DNA of 63,835 bases from Bacteroidota bacterium. GTDB taxonomy: Bacteria; Bacteroidota; Bacteroidia; 2-12-FULL-35-15. The notes under the pieces are model-generated. The model saw only the letters and a program-made list of their open reading frames with translations, searched no databases and was not told the origin of the DNA. Positions 51,235 through 60,323 of the stretch are shown piece by piece. The stretch spans positions 1-63,835 of the forward strand of contig JAHEYB010000013.1 of assembly GCA_023251805.1 (NCBI GenBank). The letters run 5' to 3'. Position 1 is the first letter of the stretch. Every line of letters starts with the position of its first letter. Made by a program: the position numbers and the translations under genes.

Positions 51235-52329
51235 ATGAAATTGAGAGAAATTACCAGTCATTTGGAATCCATTGCTCCTTTGAGTTATCAAGAAAGCTAT
51301 GATAATGCAGGACTGATTTGTGGTCACCACGATATGGAGATAACCGGAGCGATTATTTGTTTGGACAGCACCGAAGCCGTTATTGATGAAGCTATTTCAA
51401 GCAAATGCAATTTGGTGATTGCGCACCATCCGATTGTATTTTCTGGACTAAAAAAATTCAATGGGAAAAATTATGTGGAACGGGTTATTATCAAAGCCAT
51501 TCAAAACAATATCGCTATTTACGCTGCACATACCAATTTGGATAATGTATTTGATGGAGTAAATGCAAAAATCGCTGAAAAGCTTGGTTTAACAAATTGT
51601 TCCATCTTATCGCCTCAACATAATACGCTTAAAAAATTGATAACACTTTGTCCGGAAGAAAAAGCGGAAATGGTCAGAGAAGCTTTATTTGAAGCAGGAG
51701 CAGGAGCTATTGGAAATTATAATGAGTGCAGTTTTAATACCAATGGAATAGGAACATTTAAGGCTGGAGCCAATTCAAATCCCTTTGTTGGAGAAATAGG
51801 GAAACAGCACAAAGAAAAAGAGACAAAAATTGAAGTTGTTTTTCCTACGTATTTGGAATCGCGATTGCTAAAAGCACTTTTTTTAGCTCATCCATACGAA
51901 GAAGTGCCGTATGATTTAATTCCTCTTTCTAATTCCAATAGTAGTGTAGGAGCGGGTATGCTTGGTGAATTACCTGCTGAAATGAATGAAGATGATTTTT
52001 TAAATCATCTTAAAAAGGTGATGAAGGCAAAAGGAATAAGATTTACAGCCCTCAGAGGCAAAAATGTGAAAAAAGTAGCCATTTGTGGGGGTTCTGGAAG
52101 TTTTTTACTCAAAAATGCCATTACGGCTGGTGCGGATGTATTTGTGACGGCAGATTTTAAATACCACCAGTTCTTTGATGCTGAAAATCAGATAATTATT
52201 GCAGATATTGGCCATTATGAAAGTGAGCAATACACAGGGGAATTATTTTATGAGATTTTAAGTAGAAAATTTACTACATTTGCACTCCATTTATCAAAAA
52301 TCAATACAAATCCGATAAACTATTTATAA
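51235..52329 (+). CDS. Nif3-like dinuclear metal-centre protein (GTP cyclohydrolase I type 2/YqfO group)
   Basis: 364 residues. The Nif3 core has metal ligands in NLVIAHHPIVFSGLK (two His), AAHTNLDNVFDG (His and Asp) and a C-terminal IADIGHYESEQ (His and Glu). The middle holds the PII-like insertion (about 130-240) with the ferredoxin-like beta strands KIEVVFPTYLESRLLKALFLAHPYEEVPYDLI typical of the YqfO/CutA-like insert. The biochemical role is unsettled; a phosphatase or cyclohydrolase activity has been proposed. The next gene starts 1 base after its stop and is a familiar partner. Confidence 0.9.
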   Translation: MKLREITSHLESIAPLSYQESYDNAGLICGHHDMEITGAIICLDSTEAVIDEAISSKCNLVIAHHPIVFSGLKKFNGKNYVERVIIKAIQNNIAIYAAHTNLDNVFDGVNAKIAEKLGLTNCSILSPQHNTLKKLITLCPEEKAEMVREALFEAGAGAIGNYNECSFNTNGIGTFKAGANSNPFVGEIGKQHKEKETKIEVVFPTYLESRLLKALFLAHPYEEVPYDLIPLSNSNSSVGAGMLGELPAEMNEDDFLNHLKKVMKAKGIRFTALRGKNVKKVAICGGSGSFLLKNAITAGADVFVTADFKYHQFFDAENQIIIADIGHYESEQYTGELFYEILSRKFTTFALHLSKINTNPINYL

Positions 52330-52330
52330 A

Positions 52331-53092
52331 ATGGCAAAGACGAAGACTGACGAAATTTCTGTAGAGGAAAAGTTAAAAGCCTTGTTTGAATTGCAACAAG
52401 TAGATTCAAAGATTGATAAAATCAAAACTGTGAGAGGTGAATTACCTTTAGAAGTGAGAGATTTAGAAGATTTAGTTGCTGGTTTAGAAACCCGTATCAC
52501 AAATTTAACGGAAGAATTAAAAACATTGGAGGAATCAATCACAGAAAAGAAAAATGTGATTAAAGATTCTCAGGCATTAATTAAAAAGTACGAAACACAG
52601 CAAGGCAAAGTGCGTAATAATCGTGAGTACGATGCTATCACTAAAGAAATTGAATTCCAAAACTTAGAAATTCAATTGGCTGAAAAACGTATCAAAGAAT
52701 ACAAAGCAAATATCATTTCTAAAAAAGAAGTGATTGACGCATCGGAAGAGGATTTTAAAGACAGACAAAAAGATTTGAAAATTAAAAAGAAAGAATTGGA
52801 TGAAATTGTTGCTGAAACTGAAAAAGAAGAAACAGCATTGTTGAAAAAATCAAAAGCATCAGAAAGTATCATAGAAGAAAGATTATTAAATGCATACAAA
52901 CGCTTGCGTTCAAATGTGATGAATGGTCTAGGGGTTGTAACAGTTGAGCGTGATGCTTGTGGAGGATGCTTTAACAAAATCCCACCTCAGCGTCATTTAG
53001 ATATCAAAACACATAAAAAAGTAATTGTATGTGAGCATTGCGGAAGAATATTGGTAGATGCTGATATCCTTACTGGGAAAGTAAAAGCTTAA
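52331..53092 (+). CDS. Coiled-coil protein with C4 zinc ribbon (CdsZ-like)
   Basis: 253 residues. A long helical hairpin/coiled coil (about 12-200; KLKALFELQQVDSKIDKIKTV, LITNLTEEL and so on) is followed by the zinc ribbon CGGCFNKIPPQRHLDIKTHKKVIVCEHCGRILVD with its two CxxC knuckles. This is the zf-RING_7/CdsZ architecture, thought to act on nucleic acids or as a chaperone for chlamydial-type secretion, though the role in free-living bacteria is unknown. It overlaps operonically with the Nif3 gene (1-base gap), a conserved arrangement. A strong terminator follows. Confidence 0.88.
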   Translation: MAKTKTDEISVEEKLKALFELQQVDSKIDKIKTVRGELPLEVRDLEDLVAGLETRITNLTEELKTLEESITEKKNVIKDSQALIKKYETQQGKVRNNREYDAITKEIEFQNLEIQLAEKRIKEYKANIISKKEVIDASEEDFKDRQKDLKIKKKELDEIVAETEKEETALLKKSKASESIIEERLLNAYKRLRSNVMNGLGVVTVERDACGGCFNKIPPQRHLDIKTHKKVIVCEHCGRILVDADILTGKVKA

Positions 53093-53109
53093 TTATAAAT
53101 TAAAATGTA

Positions 53110-53142
53110 AAAAGCCTCTCGAATATTCGGGAGGCTTTTTTT
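53110..53142 (+). terminator. Terminator of the Nif3/zinc-ribbon operon
   Basis: AAAAGCCTC...GAATATTC...GAGGCTTTTTT: a stem of about 10 bp (one G/T mismatch near the loop) followed by a T run, 17 bp after the stop codon. Confidence 0.85.
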
Positions 53143-53149
53143 ATGCCTC

Positions 53150-53184
53150 TTTATCTACCAAAATAAATGATTTTGGTAGATAAA
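53150..53184. promoter_or_regulatory. 15-bp-arm palindrome upstream of the FMN enzyme (possible operator)
   Basis: 53150-53164 and 53170-53184 are perfect reverse complements (15 bp, TTTATCTACCAAAAT type) separated by AAATG. It sits 45-79 bases upstream of the FMN-glutamate-synthase-like ATG and after the terminator of the previous operon, so it is well placed for repressor binding or as a 5' leader hairpin. Confidence 0.6.
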
Positions 53185-53228
53185 ATATTGTATTATATTT
53201 ACTAGTATCAATTCTAAAATCCATCCCA

Positions 53229-54830
53229 ATGAAATCAAAATTCTTATTATTTTCTGCACTGATATGCATAGGCATAGGAGCACTTGGTTTTTATTATCAT
53301 AAAGCTTTGTGGGCTTTCGTAATTGTTGGCCCGATAGTGCTCTTGGGAATAAAAGACCTGATTCAAACAAAACATAGTTTGATTCGTAATTTTCCTGTTA
53401 TAGGAAGAATGAGATGGTGGGCTGAATGGATGCGGCCGAAGGTGTATCAATATTTTATTGAGTCGGATACTGACGGAGCTCCGTATAATCGTTTGAGTAG
53501 AAATGTTATTTATCAACGTTCAAAAAAAGCAACCGATTCAACACCATTTGGAACCCAAGTAAATGTGTATGAAACAGGTTATGAATGGCTAAATCATTCC
53601 ATTTCTCCTTTGCCCTTGGAAAAAGGAGAACACAATCCAAGAGTAATGGTGGGTGGCCCCGATTGCAAACAACCTTATTCGGCAAGTATTTTCAATGTTT
53701 CCGCTATGAGCTTTGGTTCTTTGAGTCAGAATGCAATAATGGCATTAAATGGCGGAGCAAAACTCGGAGGCTTTGCACATAATACGGGTGAAGGTGGATT
53801 GAGTCCCTATCATTTAGCGCCCGGAGGAGATATTATTTGGCAGATTGGAACCGGATATTTTGGTTGTAGAAATATAGACGGAACATTTAATCCAACAGCT
53901 TTTGCAGAACGTGCTGTTTTACCAAATGTAAAAATGATTGAGATAAAATTATCTCAAGGTGCAAAACCTGGTCATGGTGGGATTCTCCCTGCAGCAAAGG
54001 TTACAGATGAAATTGCAAAAATTCGTTTGGTGGAAAAAGGGAAAGATGTTTTGTCTCCTTCGTATCACAAAGCATTTGGAACACCTCTGGAATTATTAGC
54101 ATTCATAAAACAATTGCGTGAATTAAGCGGAGGAAAACCGGTAGGATTTAAATTGTGTATCGGACAAAAAAGTCAGTTTATTGCCATTTGCAAAGCGATG
54201 ATAAAAACCAATATTATGCCCGATTTTATTACGGTTGATGGAGGAGAAGGAGGAACGGGGGCTGCACCTTTAGAGTTTAGTAATTCGGTAGGAATGCCAT
54301 TGCGAGAAGGGTTGGCTTTTGTGTATGATTCTTTAAATGGATTCGGATTAAAAAAGCATATTAAAATAATTGCTTCAGGAAAAGTACATACAGGTTTTGA
54401 CTTGGTAAAAAACTTTTCATTGGGTGCAGATATGTGCAATGGCGCAAGAGCAATGATGTTAGCATTGGGTTGTATTCAAGCATTGGAGTGTAACACAAAT
54501 ACTTGTCCGACAGGAGTGGCAACACAAAATCCAAATTTGTATAAAGGATTAAATGTAGATCATAAAAAAGTTCGTGTTTCTAATTATCATCATGAAACGG
54601 TGAAAGCGGCAGTGGAATTAATGTCAGCAGCAGGAATTGAGCATCCCGATAATTTGCATCGCTCACATATTTACAGGAGAGTGAGTGCCAATCAAATTCA
54701 AACGTATGCCGAAATGTATCCTTATTTACTAAAAGGGTCATTGCTGGAATCGCCCTACCCACAGGGTTGGGAGCTGGATATTATGCATAGCAGTGAAGAA
54801 ACATTTTCCAATAGTTTAAAATATTCATAA
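53229..54830 (+). CDS. FMN-binding glutamate synthase-like protein (membrane-anchored)
   Basis: 533 residues. Two N-terminal membrane helices (about 5-23 and 28-46) anchor an FMN TIM-barrel related to the glutamate synthase large subunit (about 100-510). Characteristic segments: SASIFNVSAMSFGSLSQNAI, GFAHNTGEGGLSPYHLAPGGDIIWQIGTGYFG, KLSQGAKPGHGGILPAAKV, DFITVDGGEGGTGAAPLEFSNSVG and NTCPTGVATQNPNLYKGL. There is no amidotransferase domain, so it is not GltB proper; such stand-alone domains are thought to use ferredoxin or another donor. Substrate unknown. A 15-bp palindrome lies upstream and a terminator follows. Confidence 0.9.
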   Translation: MKSKFLLFSALICIGIGALGFYYHKALWAFVIVGPIVLLGIKDLIQTKHSLIRNFPVIGRMRWWAEWMRPKVYQYFIESDTDGAPYNRLSRNVIYQRSKKATDSTPFGTQVNVYETGYEWLNHSISPLPLEKGEHNPRVMVGGPDCKQPYSASIFNVSAMSFGSLSQNAIMALNGGAKLGGFAHNTGEGGLSPYHLAPGGDIIWQIGTGYFGCRNIDGTFNPTAFAERAVLPNVKMIEIKLSQGAKPGHGGILPAAKVTDEIAKIRLVEKGKDVLSPSYHKAFGTPLELLAFIKQLRELSGGKPVGFKLCIGQKSQFIAICKAMIKTNIMPDFITVDGGEGGTGAAPLEFSNSVGMPLREGLAFVYDSLNGFGLKKHIKIIASGKVHTGFDLVKNFSLGADMCNGARAMMLALGCIQALECNTNTCPTGVATQNPNLYKGLNVDHKKVRVSNYHHETVKAAVELMSAAGIEHPDNLHRSHIYRRVSANQIQTYAEMYPYLLKGSLLESPYPQGWELDIMHSSEETFSNSLKYS

Positions 54831-54854
54831 GAGAATCGTAAATTCTAAAAAATA

Positions 54855-54886
54855 AAAATCCCATCGACTACTCGATGGGATTTTTA
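54855..54886. terminator. Bidirectional terminator
   Basis: AAAAATCCCATCGA-CTAC-TCGATGGGATTTTT, a 14-bp perfect stem with A/T tracts on both sides, between the convergent FMN enzyme and FadL-like genes. Confidence 0.88.
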
Positions 54887-54905
54887 TTTTAAATATGAAT
54901 TGATA

Positions 54906-56354
54906 TTAGAATCTAACTCCTAATGATAACATAAAGCTAGAATTTTTATAACTATTTTCTACAATGGTAGCATTGGGTGTGTTATACAAGTAGTTAAATT
55001 CGGTGTATTTTGTAAGAACATATGCAAAGTCAATAAAAAAGTGATCTTGTCGGTATCCAATACCTGCTGTATAACTGCTCCGATTTGCACCTTTGTTTTC
55101 ATTGTCTTTAAAAGGACTTCCATACAACGCATATCCCACTCGAATAGCGATTGGATCTAAACGAACTTCTCCGCCAACTCGTAAGTTCCCGGCTCCAGTA
55201 TACTTCGAGCGTATAAGCGAATTTACATCGCTAAAAACATTTGGCGAAGAATGAAGTTGAGCGTAAGTATAATCGGTGTACTCATAGTCAACATTTAAAA
55301 GACCTATTTTTTTAATTACAAAACCAACACTGGCAATTGCTCTAAATGGAGTAGTCACTCGGTAGTCAAAAGAACCTTCGGGAGAAACAGTATCGTATTT
55401 AATTCCATTATCTAAATCCGATTTCATGCTGCTACTGTAATTATCTTTCAGGCTAAGTGTTGTTGGAGTATGAAGAGCAAGCCCAACTCTTAACCAGTCG
55501 TTCGGACGAATAATTGCACCAAGTTTTAGATTTACACCATTTCCGCTCGTAGCTAATTTTTGTCCGTAAGTAAATGATTTAAAATTTGCAATGGTGTCTT
55601 TTTCGTCTTCTTCTTCAAAAGTAGATTCTTCTTCATACCTTGCTCTAACAATTCCGAATGTACCTCCTAAATACAATTTGCTTTTATAATTTCCGCCAAA
55701 GCTAATAACAGTTTCTCCTGTTGACCCTTTTGTTTCTACCAATTTACGTTGTTTGATTCCATAATTTGGAACTACATGATTGTAGAGGTAAGTGCCATTC
55801 GTATCCGGGTTGATAAGATAAGCTTGCCATGCAAGGTCGGTAGAAAATCCGTCAAAATTACTGGGGCTATTTCCATTAGCATCTAAGACAAAAGCATCTA
55901 ATAATGAACTGGATTTATTATCACTTTTAATATCCATGCGGTTATGAAAATTATTTGTTCTATTATATCCAAATCCAAAATTTATATTTTCCCATCCGCT
56001 AGTATTTTTATCGTTTATTAAATTCATACTGGCAACCAAACCAATGCTTCCTAAATTTAAATTTAATTTACTATCGCTGGAAGAAGTTGTATTGTAAACC
56101 GAAGAAGTAGTTTGAGAAAATACGGCAGGAGAAATAGATAATTCTGTTTTTTTGAAGATGGCAATTCCTGCAGGATTAAAACTAAGTGTAGAAATATCAC
56201 CACCCAAAGCGCCCATAGAACCGGCCATAGAGGCAAAGCGTGCAGTTCCTCCAAACGTTATTTGAGAGTAACGCATGGCATCAATATCGTTTTGCGATTT
56301 GGCTGAGAACATCAACAACAAGCCTATTAGAGTTATTAAAATTTGTTTTTTCAT
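54906..56354 (-). CDS. Outer-membrane transport protein, FadL/TodX (OMPP1) family
   Basis: 482 residues with a signal peptide (MKKQILITLIGLLLMFSAKSQ). The N-terminal hatch sequence DAMRYSQITFGGTARFASMAGSMGALGGDISTLSFNPAGIAIF is the FadL/TodX signature (NPAG). The rest is a run of barrel strands (AVFSQTTSSVY, LNLGSIGLVASMNLI, GFGYNRTNNFHNRMDI, RVGLALHTPTTLSL and others) ending in SFMLSLGVRF, the usual terminal Phe. Likely a passive outer-membrane channel for hydrophobic compounds; Bacteroidota members are often annotated as hemin receptors. Stops just before the bidirectional terminator. Confidence 0.9.
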   Translation of the reverse strand: MKKQILITLIGLLLMFSAKSQNDIDAMRYSQITFGGTARFASMAGSMGALGGDISTLSFNPAGIAIFKKTELSISPAVFSQTTSSVYNTTSSSDSKLNLNLGSIGLVASMNLINDKNTSGWENINFGFGYNRTNNFHNRMDIKSDNKSSSLLDAFVLDANGNSPSNFDGFSTDLAWQAYLINPDTNGTYLYNHVVPNYGIKQRKLVETKGSTGETVISFGGNYKSKLYLGGTFGIVRARYEEESTFEEEDEKDTIANFKSFTYGQKLATSGNGVNLKLGAIIRPNDWLRVGLALHTPTTLSLKDNYSSSMKSDLDNGIKYDTVSPEGSFDYRVTTPFRAIASVGFVIKKIGLLNVDYEYTDYTYAQLHSSPNVFSDVNSLIRSKYTGAGNLRVGGEVRLDPIAIRVGYALYGSPFKDNENKGANRSSYTAGIGYRQDHFFIDFAYVLTKYTEFNYLYNTPNATIVENSYKNSSFMLSLGVRF

Positions 56355-56433
56355 TGCAATATTTTTAAGTTTTGAATCGTGTTTTTAATTTTCACATGTT
56401 GCATGTAAAAATTAAAAACACATTCATAATAAA

Positions 56434-57735
56434 TTATCTTCTTGGAGGTTTTGTACCTGACGGAGTGCTAGAGCCATTTTTGCTACTAGGTGTAGAAGAT
56501 GGAGTTGCACTAGGTTGTTCAATTTTTGGTGGATCATAATGCGGTGTTTCCACTCTTGGGCTTTCGTTACGAGGTTTCTCGTATTTTGGTTGCTCCACCG
56601 GTTTTTGCCTTTCAATAGGTTTTTCGTTGTATGCAGGCTTCTCATTGTAAACGGGCTTCTCGTTATAGACCGGTTTTTCGTTATAAGTTGGATTCGTACT
56701 AATAGGTTTTTGATAAGCAGGATTTTCGGTATGAGAAGGTTTGCTTTCATTTTCCGGTTTGTAGGCCGGATTTATTGGTGCTCCAATAGGAATTATGGTA
56801 TGACTATTTCCTGTTGGTTTATAAGTTGCTGTAGTTGCAGCAGAAGCAACATAAACAGGTTTGATTCTTCCATAATCATCTTTCACAAAATTTTCAGGAT
56901 TGGCTTTTGCTTCAGTTTCAAAATTTTCCATCATGCGTCCCGCATGGGTAGGTTGTGCAGTTTCTCTGCCATTTGAACCCATTGTTCCTCTAGGTCCGTA
57001 ATAATAACTATTGTTATCAAAGCTGTTGAAGTAATTGTTGTTATACATTCCAGAATAATAACCATCCCAATATCCGTTGTTGTAACCAGCTCCGTAAGGG
57101 TTATAGCCATATCCATAACCGTAAGGATTGTATCCATAACCATAAGGGTCGTAACCATACCCATAAGGATTGTACCAAGGGTCGTAAGCCCATCCTTGGT
57201 TTCCGTACCAGTAATAGCTTGGATTGTAAGAGTAGGTCACATAACTTGGGCCCCAAAAATTGTATCCCATATAAACGCTACTTCCATAGTTGTAAGGGTT
57301 TCCTGAGTAATAATAAGAGTTGGTGTAATAGTTATCGTAATAACCATAACTACCGCAATTATTATGGAAACGTCTTAAGCGAACGGCATAAGCATCTTCA
57401 TAATAATCATCATAATCAAATTCGGAATTGTCGTAATAGTTGTTGGTAGTATTATTTATGGTGGTTTCACCATTTCCGGAAGGGGTGTAATAATCGTCAG
57501 TTGTGGTTACCGAACGCTTGTTGTTTTGTGCTGCTATAGCTTCTTCCTCTGCTTGTTTTTTAGCTTCTTCTCTTTGAAGTGCTTCTTCTGCCAATCGCTT
57601 ATCGTTATCGGCTGCTTTGTCGGCTGATGAATAATAAACATCATCACTATAAGCTCTAGATTGACCTCCATTGGGAGATTTGCAGGAAGCAAGCCCTATT
57701 AAAATGAATGCCAGAATGCTTAAATACGTTTTCAT
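56434..57735 (-). CDS. Lipoprotein with Tyr/Gly/Asn-rich repeats and NEKPxY tail
   Basis: 433 residues. The signal ends in LIGLASC18KSPNG. A charged helical stretch (38-70, rich in EEAKKQAEEE) leads to TTINNTTNNYYDNS (91-104). Then comes a long Y/N/G/P-rich block (about 105-250) with tandem PYGYGYDPYGYGYNPYGYG-type units and no Lys or Arg, prion-like in composition. A short region (about 250-320) leads to a Pro/Lys/Glu tail with four PxYNEKP repeats (about 343-370). It is unlikely to be a globular enzyme; surface adhesion, a cell-surface gel or an assembly role are possible inferences. No named family. Confidence 0.75.
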   Translation of the reverse strand: MKTYLSILAFILIGLASCKSPNGGQSRAYSDDVYYSSADKAADNDKRLAEEALQREEAKKQAEEEAIAAQNNKRSVTTTDDYYTPSGNGETTINNTTNNYYDNSEFDYDDYYEDAYAVRLRRFHNNCGSYGYYDNYYTNSYYYSGNPYNYGSSVYMGYNFWGPSYVTYSYNPSYYWYGNQGWAYDPWYNPYGYGYDPYGYGYNPYGYGYGYNPYGAGYNNGYWDGYYSGMYNNNYFNSFDNNSYYYGPRGTMGSNGRETAQPTHAGRMMENFETEAKANPENFVKDDYGRIKPVYVASAATTATYKPTGNSHTIIPIGAPINPAYKPENESKPSHTENPAYQKPISTNPTYNEKPVYNEKPVYNEKPAYNEKPIERQKPVEQPKYEKPRNESPRVETPHYDPPKIEQPSATPSSTPSSKNGSSTPSGTKPPRR

Positions 57736-57865
57736 TTTTTACTATTTAATATGAAGGGGATGATTTTTAAATCTTTTTAAAATCGACAAAAGGTTTAATT
57801 TTCTATTTTTACGAATCCTTTAGTCAGTTATAAAATTACAAATACTATACCACAAAACAAAGATT

Positions 57866-59338
57866 ATGAGCAAGGAGTTATCAACGCGAGAAGGAAATTA
57901 TTCGGAATGGTACAATGAATTGGTTGTGAAAGCCGATTTGGCAGAGCATTCGGCAGTTAAAGGGTGTATGGTTATTAAACCTTACGGGTATGCAATTTGG
58001 GAAAAAATGCAACAAGCATTGGATAAAATGTTTAAAGACACAGACCATGTAAATGCTTATTTCCCTTTGTTTATACCAAAATCGTTCTTTAGTAAAGAAG
58101 CAAGTCATGTGGATGGTTTTGCGAAAGAGTGTGCTGTTGTAACGCATTATCGTTTGAAAACTGCTCCGGATGGAAGTGTAGTAGTAGATGAAACAGCTAA
58201 ACTGGATGAAGAATTAATTGTTCGTCCGACTTCCGAGACCATTATTTGGAATACATATAGAGGCTGGATACAGTCGTATAGAGATTTACCGATTTTGGTA
58301 AATCAATGGGCAAATGTGGTGAGATGGGAAATGCGGACAAGGTTATTTTTAAGAACGACAGAGTTTTTGTGGCAGGAAGGGCATACGGCACATGCTACCA
58401 TGGAAGAAGCGGTAATTGAGACAGAAAAGATGTTGGATGTTTATGCTGAGTTTGCTGAAAGTTGGATGGCTATGCCTGTTATTAAAGGAATTAAAACGGC
58501 AAATGAGCGATTTGCAGGTGCAGTAGAAACATATTGTATAGAATCGTTGATGCAGGATGGAAAAGCTTTGCAGGCAGGAACATCGCATTTTTTGGGACAA
58601 AATTTTGCAAAGGCATTCGATGTGAAATTTGCAAATAAAGAGGGGAAACAAGATTTTGTATGGGCAACATCATGGGGTGTTTCTACGCGTTTAATGGGGG
58701 CATTAATTATGTCGCACTCCGATGATAAAGGATTGGTGTTGCCTCCAAAATTGGCCCCTTTCCAAGTGGTAATTGTTCCTATTTACAAAGGAGAGGAGCA
58801 ATTGGCTCAAATTAATGAAGTGGTAGGAAAGATGAAAAAAGCGATGGAAGCAAAAGGAATAAGCGTAAAATATGACAACAGGGATTCACAGCGTCCGGGC
58901 TGGAAGTTTGCGGAATATGAATTAAAAGGTGTTCCCGTGCGAATTGCTATAGGTGGAAGAGATTTGGAAAACGGGACAGTTGAGGTGGCCAGAAGAGATA
59001 CGATGGAGAAAGAAACATTGCAGCAAGCAGATTTAGAAAATAAAATAGAACATTTATTACAACAGATTCAGGAAAACCTTTATCAGAAAGCCAAAGCAAT
59101 GACAGAGGCAAAAACATATTCGGCTGACACCTACGCTGATTTTAAGCGTATTTTGGAGGAAACACCGGGATTTATTATGGCTCATTGGGATGGAACTCCT
59201 GAAACGGAGCAAAAAATTAAAGAAGAAACCAAAGCAACTATTCGTTGCATTCCATTTAATAGTAAGGCAGAAGAGGGGAAATGCATTTACAGTGGAAAGC
59301 CATCGAGTAAAAGAGTGGTTTTTGCGCGTGCTTATTAG
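57866..59338 (+). CDS. proS: Prolyl-tRNA synthetase, type 3 (archaeal/eukaryotic-like)
   Basis: 490 residues, shorter than the ~570-residue bacterial type and lacking the editing insertion. It charges tRNA(Pro) with proline. Class II motifs: [91 protein letters not shown] (motif 2), and [20 protein letters not shown] (motif 3). An anticodon-binding domain follows ([18 protein letters not shown]). The C-terminal zinc-binding-like region ends [19 protein letters not shown] palindromic repeat and TTCGTGAA block follow the stop immediately. Confidence 0.96.
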   Translation: MSKELSTREGNYSEWYNELVVKADLAEHSAVKGCMVIKPYGYAIWEKMQQALDKMFKDTDHVNAYFPLFIPKSFFSKEASHVDGFAKECAVVTHYRLKTAPDGSVVVDETAKLDEELIVRPTSETIIWNTYRGWIQSYRDLPILVNQWANVVRWEMRTRLFLRTTEFLWQEGHTAHATMEEAVIETEKMLDVYAEFAESWMAMPVIKGIKTANERFAGAVETYCIESLMQDGKALQAGTSHFLGQNFAKAFDVKFANKEGKQDFVWATSWGVSTRLMGALIMSHSDDKGLVLPPKLAPFQVVIVPIYKGEEQLAQINEVVGKMKKAMEAKGISVKYDNRDSQRPGWKFAEYELKGVPVRIAIGGRDLENGTVEVARRDTMEKETLQQADLENKIEHLLQQIQENLYQKAKAMTEAKTYSADTYADFKRILEETPGFIMAHWDGTPETEQKIKEETKATIRCIPFNSKAEEGKCIYSGKPSSKRVVFARAY

Positions 59339-59354
59339 ACTACGAATTTTCACG

Positions 59355-59378
59355 AACCTGCCTGTCGGTAGACAGGTT
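59355..59378 (+). repeat. Third copy of the CCTGCC/GGCAGG palindrome family (noncoding)
   Basis: AACCTGCCTGTC-GGTA-GACAGGTT: CCTGTC and GACAGG pair around GGTA, and AACC/GGTT extend the outer stem imperfectly. It lies 17 bases after the proS stop, preceded by CGAATTTTCACGAA, whose reverse complement occurs before hldD. It is a diverged member of the mqnD/hldD element family. Confidence 0.6.
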
Positions 59379-59385
59379 ACCAATC

Positions 59386-60087
59386 ATGGAAAACATGGAA
59401 AAGAAAACGCCAAGAGAGCTGATATTAAAGACGCTCAAAGAAAAATCGAGCATGAAGCAAGATGTGTATGCATATACATTGACAGCGTTTTTAATTTTGA
59501 AAAAAACAGCAAAGGAAACAGCATCTGAGCTTTCTAAAGCAACTAAGGAAATAGATAAGAGGATAGTTATTGAATACAAGGAAAAAGGTGAGTTTGAGTT
59601 TGAGCTAAGAGTGGCGGGAGATTTACTCATTTTTGCAATGCATACCAATATTTTTGAGTTTGACAAAAATCATCAAGTTTGGAAGAGTTCCTATATCAAG
59701 GAAGACCACTTTCGCACGTTTTGCGGGATGATTAATATCTACAACTTTTTGAATGATTCTTTTAAATACAATAGAATTAACGATTTGGGATATGTGATAG
59801 GAAGGGTATTTGTGAATAAAGAGAACCATTATTTTGTAGAAGGGAAGAGACAACTGGGCTTTTTGTACAACGATTTTGTGCATGCAGTGTTAGACGAAAA
59901 AGCGATAAAAGCCGTACTGGAGTCCACCATTTTATATTGTTTGAACTTCGACCTGTATACCCCGCCATTTGATGCAATCAAGGAGATAAGTGTCCAAGAT
60001 ATGCAATCGGTAAGCGATAGCATGCAGGTGAAAACGGGAAAACGCTTAGGCTTTCGTTTTCAGGCAGATAATGACTCAATTGACTGA
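59386..60087 (+). CDS. Conserved hypothetical cytoplasmic protein
   Basis: 233 residues (another ATG 9 bases later is possible). Helical N-terminus (TPRELILKTLKEKSSMKQDVYAYTLTAFLILKKTAKETASELS) precedes beta-rich regions: RIVIEYKEKGEFEFELRVAGDLLIFAMHTNIFEF, WKSSYIKEDHFRTFCGMINIYNFLNDSF, NRINDLGYVIGRVFVNKENHYFVEGKRQLGFL. No signal peptide or membrane segment. No known domain recognised, but the conserved-looking sequence and clean frame suggest a real gene. Its neighbours are proS and tRNA-Glu. Confidence 0.7.
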   Translation: MENMEKKTPRELILKTLKEKSSMKQDVYAYTLTAFLILKKTAKETASELSKATKEIDKRIVIEYKEKGEFEFELRVAGDLLIFAMHTNIFEFDKNHQVWKSSYIKEDHFRTFCGMINIYNFLNDSFKYNRINDLGYVIGRVFVNKENHYFVEGKRQLGFLYNDFVHAVLDEKAIKAVLESTILYCLNFDLYTPPFDAIKEISVQDMQSVSDSMQVKTGKRLGFRFQADNDSID

Positions 60088-60112
60088 TTTTTGTTGAAAG
60101 TGGCTGAAATAT

Positions 60113-60143
60113 TTTGCAGAAATGGATTTTTCATTTACATTTG
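60113..60143 (+). promoter_or_regulatory. Promoter of tRNA-Glu (and probably rpsT)
   Basis: TTTG (60113-60116), exactly 19 bases, TACATTTG (60136-60143): a full match to the Bacteroidota consensus. Transcription should begin around 60148-60150, 22-24 bases before the tRNA. Confidence 0.8.
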
Positions 60144-60171
60144 CAACCCGAAATTAAAGGGGAAGATTAAT

Positions 60172-60243
60172 GGCCCGTTCGTCTAGGGGTTAGGACGCCA
60201 GGTTTTCATCCTGGTAAGAGGGGTTCGATTCCCCTACGGGCTA
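60172..60243 (+). tRNA. tRNA-Glu (anticodon TTC)
   Basis: 72 bases beginning GGCCCGTTCGTCTAGGGGTT. Acceptor stem GGCCCGT/ACGGGCT (one G:U at the first pair), anticodon stem CCAGG/CCTGG with loop TTTTCAT giving anticodon TTC, and T arm GGGGTTCGATTCCCC. No CCA is encoded as the sequence after A60243 is CAAAG. It is not split and carries the usual D and T loops. rpsT starts 80 bases downstream. Confidence 0.95.
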
Positions 60244-60323
60244 CAAAGAACAAAAGATAAAAAATAAATATTTAAAAATCAAAAGGGAAGTAAAAACTGA
60301 ACAATTGATGTAAAAAAAAGAAG

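Noticed and set aside
56931..57450. Other-frame proteins over the Tyr/Gly repeat block
   Set aside because: Repetitive composition keeps several frames open; only the lipoprotein frame has a signal and extended conservation-like layout.
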